From Microvirga thermotolerans (GTDB lineage: Bacteria > Pseudomonadota > Alphaproteobacteria > Rhizobiales > Beijerinckiaceae): 64,000 nucleotides of DNA. The stretch is taken from assembly GCF_009363855.1 (NCBI RefSeq), contig NZ_CP045423.1, positions 124,001 to 188,000 of the forward strand. Reading direction: 5' to 3'. Below the pieces are notes generated by a model. That model saw only the letters and a list, made by a program, of their open reading frames with translations, did not search any database and was not told the origin of the DNA. This document shows, piece by piece, positions 59,115 to 64,000 of this stretch. The stretch's first letter is position 1. Each line of letters starts with the position of its first letter. The translations under genes and the position numbers were made by a program.

Positions 59115-59680
59115 GGCCCGGCACCGGCAGGCGCGGCCTTCTCCCGCGCCTGCTGCGCCGGGGCGTTTCCGCAATGCGCGGTGCGCAACCCGTCGCGCAG
59201 GGCCTCGAAGCGGGCGACCTGATCCGCCTTGAGGCTGCGGTCCGCGTTGCGGCCGACGAAGACCTTGAACATCGCCCCGCCCTCCCCGTTGACGAACTGC
59301 ACGGAGCAGGAGCGCCGGCCGAAGAAGGGCCTGTCGACGAAATAGACGAACCGGCAGCGGTCGGCCCTGATATGGCCGCCGATGGGGCTCTCGCCGTGGA
59401 CGTTGAAGCTTCCGCGCCCGAAGCTGCCGGGCGGGACCGTGCCCCTGCACTCGAACACGCCGTCGGCCGTGTGCACGATGAACACGATCTCGCCCCATCC
59501 GGTGAGATCCTTCCAGATCTCCTCGAACAGGCTGCCCGGCACGCGGATCGCCGCGCCTTCGGGAAGACGGTCGAGCACCGCCTGGAGCGGCACGCCGTGC
59601 GCGTCCGCGACCGCTTCCAGGACCCCGTCGGGCCTCTCGGCGAGGGCCTGCCGGATCGGATCGTTCGGCTTGTCCGTCAT
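59096..59680 (-). CDS. hutX: Heme utilisation cytosolic carrier protein HutX
   Basis: A 194-residue HutX/HuvX-type protein: the core reads GVPLQAVLDRLPEGAAIRVPG, GEIVFIVHTADGVFECRGTVP, FNVHGESPIGGHIRADRC and FVDRPFFGRRSCSVQFVN. It carries imported heme to the degrading enzyme. The start MTDKPNDPIRQ is used; upstream in-frame sequence falls in the hmuQ coding region. It follows hmuQ by 5 bp in a heme operon. Confidence 0.92.
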   Translation of the reverse strand: MTDKPNDPIRQALAERPDGVLEAVADAHGVPLQAVLDRLPEGAAIRVPGSLFEEIWKDLTGWGEIVFIVHTADGVFECRGTVPPGSFGRGSFNVHGESPIGGHIRADRCRFVYFVDRPFFGRRSCSVQFVNGEGGAMFKVFVGRNADRSLKADQVARFEALRDGLRTAHCGNAPAQQAREKAAPAGAGPYQASS

Positions 59681-59685
59681 CGCGC

Positions 59686-60015
59686 TCACTCCGCCGCCTG
59701 ACGCCTCGGGACGACGGTCTGGAAGACCTCGAAGCCCTCGAATTCCGGGTGGCCCAGGGTGAGCGGCCGTCCGCCCGCACGGGCATGGGAGGCGCGGAAC
59801 TGCTCCGAGCGCGTCCAGGCCTCGAAATGCGCCTTCGACGCCCACAGGGTATGCGACGCGTAGAGGATGTGGTCCTCCCGCTCCGGTCCGCGCAGCATGT
59901 GGAATGCGATGAAGCCGTCGAGCTCGTGAAGCCGGCTTTCCCGCGTGAGCCAGCGCTCCTCGAATTCGGATGCACCGTCCTTCAGGACCTTGAAGCGGTT
60001 CATGGCGATGAACAT
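59686..60015 (-). CDS. hmuQ: Heme-degrading monooxygenase HmuQ (IsdG/ABM family)
   Basis: A 109-residue antibiotic-biosynthesis-monooxygenase-fold protein. MFIAMNRFKVLKDGASEFEERW and the heme-pocket region FIAFHMLRGPEREDHILYASHTLW match rhizobial HmuQ/HmuD heme oxygenases, which cleave heme and release iron. The conserved Asn6 and Trp (LWASKAHFEAW) of IsdG-type enzymes are present. It is placed between tonB and hutX. Confidence 0.9.
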   Translation of the reverse strand: MFIAMNRFKVLKDGASEFEERWLTRESRLHELDGFIAFHMLRGPEREDHILYASHTLWASKAHFEAWTRSEQFRASHARAGGRPLTLGHPEFEGFEVFQTVVPRRQAAE

Positions 60016-60031
60016 GGGAAACTCTCCATTG

Positions 60032-61135
60032 CTAGTTCATGTCGTAGACGATGGGCGCGGTGAAGCTCGCGCTCGCCTGCCCGTTCTCGGGCGGGATCGG
60101 CGGGAAGGGGGAAGCGCGGCGCACCATGGCGAGGGCCTCCGCGTCGAGGAGCCCGTGACCTGAGGAGCCGGAAAGGGACACGCCCGTCACGCGGCCCCCC
60201 GCATCGAGGCCGAAGGTGACGAGGACCCGGCCGCGCATCCGCTGGCGGCGGGCGGCCTCGGGATAGAGCTTGTAGCGGGCGAGATGCGCCATCACCCGCG
60301 AGCGGTAGCTGTCGCTGAGGCCCGCCCCGGCGGTCCCGCTCCGGCCCGACGCGCCGTGCGCGGCCGCGAGGGAGGAGACCGCCTCCGCCCCCCTGCCGGT
60401 CTCGCCCCTGCCGGAAGCGGCGGGGCGCGGGGTTCCCGGCGCAGCCTTCGCCGGAACCTTGGGGACCGGACGCTGGGCCGTCTTCGCGGGAGGCATCGCA
60501 GGCGGCTTCGGCGCAGGCTCGGTCTCGGCCTGCTTCGGCGGGACCGGCGCGGGTTCGGGCTGGGCGGCGGGCTCGGCCTCCCTGTCCGGCTCGGGGGGCG
60601 GCATGTCGCGGGCCGGGATCCCCGCGGGATCCGGAACGGGCGGCGCCGCGGGAACGGCGAGGCGCTCGGGATCCGCCAGCGGCGGCACGGGCTCGGGGAG
60701 CGGGATCTCCGGCGACGGCGCGTCCGCGGGTCTCGCCTCCTGCGGAACGGCCGGCTGCGCGCCGGCCTCGGCATAGGCGGCGTCGAAGGCGTCGGCGCTG
60801 ACGATCTCGACCTCCACCGGGGCCGGGGAGCCCGGCGGAGTGCCGTCGCGGGCCTCCAGCATCAGGAGAACGGCCGCGAGGCCCGCCCCGGCGTGGAGGG
60901 CGAGCGACAGGGCCGCTCCCAGCCGCAGGCGCCGCGCCGGCGCCGGCACGGGCCAGCGCGCATCCGCCGCGACGGCGGGCCATTCGACCCGCTCCGCGGT
61001 TCGCGGTTCTGCGGCTCGCGGCACGGAGACCCGGAGCCCGAAGGCCCGGGGCTGCGCCTTCGGCGCGGCGGTCCGGCGCAGCCGCCGTCCGCCGGGCCGC
61101 ACGATCCGTCTCACCCTGGCCCTCGCGGATCCCAT
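60032..61135 (-). CDS. tonB: Energy-transducing protein TonB
   Basis: A 367-residue protein: a basic N-terminal cytoplasmic region (~1-68), one membrane helix (~70-92, LRLGAALSLALHAGAGLAAV with the conserved His), a long Pro/Ala/Glu-rich periplasmic spacer (~95-270) and a C-terminal TonB domain (SYRSRVMAHLARYKLYPEAA; GRVLVTFGLDAGGRV). It transfers proton-motive energy from ExbBD to outer membrane receptors, here the heme receptor upstream. ExbB/ExbD are not in this window. Confidence 0.93.
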   Translation of the reverse strand: MGSARARVRRIVRPGGRRLRRTAAPKAQPRAFGLRVSVPRAAEPRTAERVEWPAVAADARWPVPAPARRLRLGAALSLALHAGAGLAAVLLMLEARDGTPPGSPAPVEVEIVSADAFDAAYAEAGAQPAVPQEARPADAPSPEIPLPEPVPPLADPERLAVPAAPPVPDPAGIPARDMPPPEPDREAEPAAQPEPAPVPPKQAETEPAPKPPAMPPAKTAQRPVPKVPAKAAPGTPRPAASGRGETGRGAEAVSSLAAAHGASGRSGTAGAGLSDSYRSRVMAHLARYKLYPEAARRQRMRGRVLVTFGLDAGGRVTGVSLSGSSGHGLLDAEALAMVRRASPFPPIPPENGQASASFTAPIVYDMN

Positions 61136-61227
61136 GGCTCACCGCCCCGCCGCCCGGCCGCGGGGACGGTTCCCGCCGGCGGCCTTCGAACACGTGCCCG
61201 GACGGGCGGATGGACGAACCGGGCCCG

Positions 61228-63366
61228 TCATCGGCTGGCGAACTTCACGGTGAGGCCGAACTTCGCCGTGAGGCCCGGGCTCGGGCTGCTGTTCCGGTAC
61301 TGGGTGTACTGCCGGTCGAAGAGGTTCTGGATGCTGAGATCGCCGCTGACGTTCTCGCTGTGGCGATAGGAGGCGAACAGGTCGACGAGGCCGTAACCCT
61401 TCTCCGGATTCGTCACGGTCCGCCTGGTGTCGTCGACGAAGGTCAGGCGCGTCCCGACCGTCAGCTTCTCGTCGAGGAGGCGGAACCCGACGGTGGTGCT
61501 GACCCGGTTCGGCAGGACCGTGTTGAGCGGGCCGCCCGTCTCCTCGTTCCTGCCGCTGACGATGGTGCCCGCCACCGACACGAACCCGCCGCCCCAGTCG
61601 TACGCGGCTTCGAGCTCCGCCCCCTGCAGGCGCGCGCTGGCGATGTTCCGGTACTGCTGGTCCTGGATGCCGATGGCGCAGAGCCTGGGCGCGAAGGCGC
61701 AGACGCGCACCGGCATGCCCGGGACGACGGGCACGTTGTAGACCGGCCCCACCGCGACGCTGTCGATGTAGTCGTCGACCTCGTTGCGGAAGACCGACGC
61801 CTTGGCGCGGAAGCTGTCCCCGGCCCGCAGCACGCCGTCGTACTGGACGTTCACGCCCCCTTCCAGGTTGTGCGCCACTTCCGGCCGCAGGTTCGGATTC
61901 GGCAGGATGTTGAAGATCGGGAAGGGATGGGAGCCCCGGATGAGGGTCTCGGTGATCGACGGGGCGCGGTAGCCTTCCGCGTAGGTGCCGTAGAACTCGA
62001 TCCCCTCGATCGGCTCGATGCCGACGGTGAGCTTCGGCGAGACGCGGGATCCGTCGGAGGCGATGCCGCCGCCGCTCAGCTCGTAGCTGTCGAACCGCAG
62101 GGCGCCGATGGCGCGCAGCCAGGACGTGAAGCGCACCTCGTCCTGGACGAAGCCGCCGAACAGGTTGCGCTGCCCGGAGGGCGTGAAGGCCGCGCCGTAG
62201 CCGCCGGCCCGGTCCCGCGTGCGGGCCTGGTCCTGCGCGCCGTCGATGCCGACCGTCAGGGCGTGGTTGAGGCCGAAGGTCTCGAAGCGGGCGGTGTTGC
62301 TGAAGTCGAACCCGGCCGTCTCCATGCTGTAGTTCAGCGGCGCGCCGGGTCTCACGCCGAGCGCGCTGTAGGTCGTCGTCGGCGCGACGACCCGCTTCCG
62401 GTCCTCCGTGGAGGTGTAGAAACCCTTCAGGCTCAGGTCGAGCCAGGGAATGTCCGGCCGGTTGAACCGGTAGCCGAGCGTGAAGGTGTTGGCGGTGACG
62501 TCGTTCCTGAACCGCGTGCCGGCGCCCGTGTCGCCGTTGTTGGTGAAGTCGTAGTTCTGCAGGAGCGCGGAACCGCTCACCGTGTGCCCGTCCGCCGGGT
62601 AGAGGTTGAACTTGAACAGGCCCGCCGTCAGCTCGGAATCGGAATCCCGGACCTTGTCGTTGCTGCCGTCGCGGTAGTTGCCGGTGTTCCGGTACAGGAA
62701 CTGGCCGAACACGTCCGCCGCGGTGCCGATGCGCGCGCCGGCCATGCTGTTCGTCAGGATGCCCGCGCCGTTCGTGCCGACGCCGAACGTCTGGACGGCG
62801 CCGTAATTCTCGTCGGGCTTGAGAATGTCGTCGATGGTGCGGGTGCGGAAGGAGACCACGCCGCCGATAGCACCCGAGCCGTAGACGGTGGAGACCGGGC
62901 CGCGCGTCACGTCCACCTGCCCGATCAGCGCGGGATCGAGATAGAACGTGCCGTTCGCCCCGTGGCCGCTCACCTGGTAATCCTGCCGCGCGCCGTCGAC
63001 GAGCACGTTCACGCGGCCGAAATCCTGGAGCCCGCGGATGTTGACGGCCTGCCCGGGATCGGTGCCCGTCTCCTGCACGCTCACGCCGGGCACGCCCTGC
63101 AGGACGTCCGAGACGCGCGACGACTGGAAGAGATCGATCTGCCGCCGCGTGACGACGCTCGATCCCGCGAGGTCGTCGATCGCCTTGTCCTCCGTCTTGC
63201 CCGACGTGACGGTGATCGTGTCCAGCGCCACGGCCTCGCCGCCCGGCGCGGCGGGCGCGGTCTGCGCCTGGGCCGGCGCGGCGAGGGGAAGCCCGGCCAG
63301 GGCTGCGAGGACGAGGGTGCGGGGAGAAGCGGACGCGCGAAGCCGTTCGCGCAGGAAGGTGATCAT
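61228..63366 (-). CDS. hmuR: TonB-dependent heme/hemoglobin receptor
   Basis: A 712-residue outer membrane receptor. It has a signal peptide (~1-35), a TonB box-like segment (DTITVTSGK), a plug domain (~45-160) and a 22-strand barrel ending KFASR. The heme-receptor signature YRAPS...NPNLRPE is present, with the conserved His between them (RGSHPFPIFN), as in HmuR/BhuR/ShuA-type receptors. The chosen ATG removes a 43-residue non-signal extension. The divergent promoter region shared with hmuP holds two palindromes typical of iron control. Confidence 0.94.
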   Translation of the reverse strand: MITFLRERLRASASPRTLVLAALAGLPLAAPAQAQTAPAAPGGEAVALDTITVTSGKTEDKAIDDLAGSSVVTRRQIDLFQSSRVSDVLQGVPGVSVQETGTDPGQAVNIRGLQDFGRVNVLVDGARQDYQVSGHGANGTFYLDPALIGQVDVTRGPVSTVYGSGAIGGVVSFRTRTIDDILKPDENYGAVQTFGVGTNGAGILTNSMAGARIGTAADVFGQFLYRNTGNYRDGSNDKVRDSDSELTAGLFKFNLYPADGHTVSGSALLQNYDFTNNGDTGAGTRFRNDVTANTFTLGYRFNRPDIPWLDLSLKGFYTSTEDRKRVVAPTTTYSALGVRPGAPLNYSMETAGFDFSNTARFETFGLNHALTVGIDGAQDQARTRDRAGGYGAAFTPSGQRNLFGGFVQDEVRFTSWLRAIGALRFDSYELSGGGIASDGSRVSPKLTVGIEPIEGIEFYGTYAEGYRAPSITETLIRGSHPFPIFNILPNPNLRPEVAHNLEGGVNVQYDGVLRAGDSFRAKASVFRNEVDDYIDSVAVGPVYNVPVVPGMPVRVCAFAPRLCAIGIQDQQYRNIASARLQGAELEAAYDWGGGFVSVAGTIVSGRNEETGGPLNTVLPNRVSTTVGFRLLDEKLTVGTRLTFVDDTRRTVTNPEKGYGLVDLFASYRHSENVSGDLSIQNLFDRQYTQYRNSSPSPGLTAKFGLTVKFASR

Positions 63367-63522
63367 CCTGTCGATTCCAGTCGTTAGCGATGTTTTTCTT
63401 GATGACTGGCTGGCTTGCGGAAGAAAAATTCGCGCTGGCTGGCTATCTCCCTCTTCGATCCGGCGAAGAGGGTTTGCATTCGATATCCAAATCAAGTAAC
63501 GGCGTCAATACTGACTCGAAGC

Positions 63523-63553
63523 TTCGTAGTTTTACATGATTCTAAACTACGAA
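63523..63553. promoter_or_regulatory. 31-bp palindrome upstream of hmuR/hmuP
   Basis: Perfect 10-bp arms TTCGTAGTTT / AAACTACGAA around an 11-bp centre containing TTCTAAA-like sequence. It lies in the 243-bp AT-rich divergent region (63367-63609), which otherwise shows only the site at 63580. It is probably an iron-responsive (Irr/ICE-type) operator. Confidence 0.65.
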
Positions 63554-63579
63554 TACATAGAGTTTCACATCGATAATCA

Positions 63580-63598
63580 GTTTAGAACGCATCGAAAC
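63580..63598. promoter_or_regulatory. Irr/ICE-like site upstream of hmuP
   Basis: GTTTAGAACGCATCGAAAC has GTTTxGA / TCxAAAC arms, close to the iron control element TTTAGAA..TTCTAAA described in rhizobia. It ends 11 bp before the hmuP start. Confidence 0.55.
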
Positions 63599-63609
63599 TG
63601 GAGACAGCC

Positions 63610-63777
63610 GTGCACAACCCGCCTCCGCCGGACAGCAAGGGCGACAGGACGACAGCAGCCAGGGAAATCGACGTGGCGAGCCTCATCGGGGCGGGGCGCG
63701 AGGTGGTGCTGCTGCATCGCGGGGAGCGCTACCGCCTGCGGGTCACCGCGAACGGCAAGCTCATCCTCACCAAATGA
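63610..63777 (+). CDS. hmuP: Hemin uptake protein HmuP/HemP
   Basis: A 55-residue protein beginning with GTG and preceded by GGAG. The C-terminal part (LIGAGREVVLLHRGERYRLR, then VTANGKLILTK) is the diagnostic HemP/HmuP signature. In rhizobia HmuP is a co-activator, with Irr, of heme receptor transcription. The stop overlaps an ATG of the hmuT gene. It is divergent from hmuR, sharing the palindromic control region. Confidence 0.93.
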   Translation: MHNPPPPDSKGDRTTAAREIDVASLIGAGREVVLLHRGERYRLRVTANGKLILTK

Positions 63778-63785
63778 AGGCTCCT

Positions 63786-63821
63786 GCCATGACCGCTGCC
63801 ATGACCGCTGCCATGACCGCA
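63786..63821 (+). repeat. Three 12-bp tandem repeats at the hmuT start
   Basis: GCCATGACCGCT is repeated three times (the last copy ends GCA). Each contains an in-frame ATG, encoding M-T-A-A-M-T-A-A-M-T-A. Confidence 0.9.
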
Positions 63822-64000
63822 CTCTCCCGACGGACCCTGCTCCTCGCCCCGGCCCTCCTGGCCGCCCTGCCGCGCGCCCGGGCCGCCTCCCCGCGCCGGA
63901 TCGTCAGCATCGGCGGCGCCGTGACCGAAATCCTCTACCGCCTCGGGCGCGGCGGGGAGATCGTGGGGGTCGATTCCACCAGCCAGCATCCGGCGGAGGC
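63789..64000 (+). CDS. hmuT: Heme ABC transporter periplasmic binding protein HmuT (N-terminus only)
   Basis: The gene runs off the right edge after ~70 codons. It has a signal peptide (LSRRTLLLAPALLAALPRARA) with a twin-Arg pair, then ASPRRIVSIGGAVTEILYRL, the typical start of the BtuF/HmuT substrate-binding fold. Start choice is ambiguous: GAAGG (63776-63780) fits the ATG at 63789, but ATGs at 63774, 63801 and 63813 are in frame because of a 12-bp triplet repeat. It delivers heme to the HmuUV permease, expected just beyond the edge. Confidence 0.88.
   Translation, partial: MTAAMTAAMTALSRRTLLLAPALLAALPRARAASPRRIVSIGGAVTEILYRLGRGGEIVGVDSTSQHPAE

Noticed and set aside
61210..63387. A 725-codon plus-strand frame
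   Set aside because: It is antisense to the heme receptor, whose plug, barrel and FRAP/NPNL-type motifs are unmistakable.

Overview
The window is GC-rich, densely coding DNA from an alphaproteobacterium. The best match is the order Hyphomicrobiales, possibly the Methylobacteriaceae (Microvirga or Methylobacterium relatives). The grounds are the lptC-lptA-lptB-rpoN-hpf-ptsN block, the rhizobial-type heme uptake genes (hmuP, hmuQ, hutX, tonB, hmuR, hmuT), NnrU/NnrR-type denitrification genes and dispersed intergenic repeats of a kind common in that order. No rRNA, tRNA, CRISPR array, insertion sequence or prophage was seen. The genus is an inference.

Layout. 1-3958: a divergent sugar-uptake/repressor unit, with a solute-binding protein running off the left edge, a ROK repressor and a large PIG-L deacetylase. 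4160-17665: a denitrification island with Fe-S/redox helpers (DUF1858, MIP18-like, DUF2249), nnrU, a 51-residue membrane protein, norEF, norCBQD, hemN, nirK, an nnrR-type regulator, a broken DUF4142 gene and a cytochrome c. It contains no nitrate reductase, nosZ or nirV. 17815-24673: a VOC/HxlR pair, then two divergent zinc alcohol dehydrogenases, a tandem universal stress protein and an aldehyde dehydrogenase. 24827-33434: a subtilisin autotransporter, a GGDEF-EAL protein with a small periplasmic partner, folE plus a QueD-like gene, and a MipA-like outer membrane protein. 33658-43930: a TPC-type metal ATPase, oxidoreductases, a LysR/EamA pair, an M20 hydrolase and a HerA-like ATPase. 44101-49397: a TetR-controlled HlyD/ABC efflux operon and a DHA2 permease. 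49630-57813: a class III cyclase, a YcaQ-like glycosylase, then ptsN, hpf, rpoN, lptB, lptA, lptC and rnd. 57998-64000: two small secreted proteins and the heme uptake locus.

How it works together. At least nine TTG-N8-CAA (FNR/NnrR/FixK-type) sites sit in front of the redox helpers, norE, norC, hemN, nirK, both alcohol dehydrogenase operons and the stress protein gene. This suggests one low-oxygen/NO regulon from about 4.4 to 22.7 kb. NirK makes NO and NorCB reduces it, with NorQ, NorD, NorE and NorF as assembly or support factors. HemN supplies heme without oxygen and the cytochrome c is a plausible electron carrier. The right end imports heme through HmuR/TonB/HmuT, carries it with HutX and degrades it with HmuQ, behind palindromes that look like Irr sites.

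Unusual features include a secreted DUF4142 gene with two in-frame stops, a ~100-bp dispersed repeat that supplies the TAG stop of two genes, and six 12-22 bp tandem duplications placed at or beside start or stop codons.
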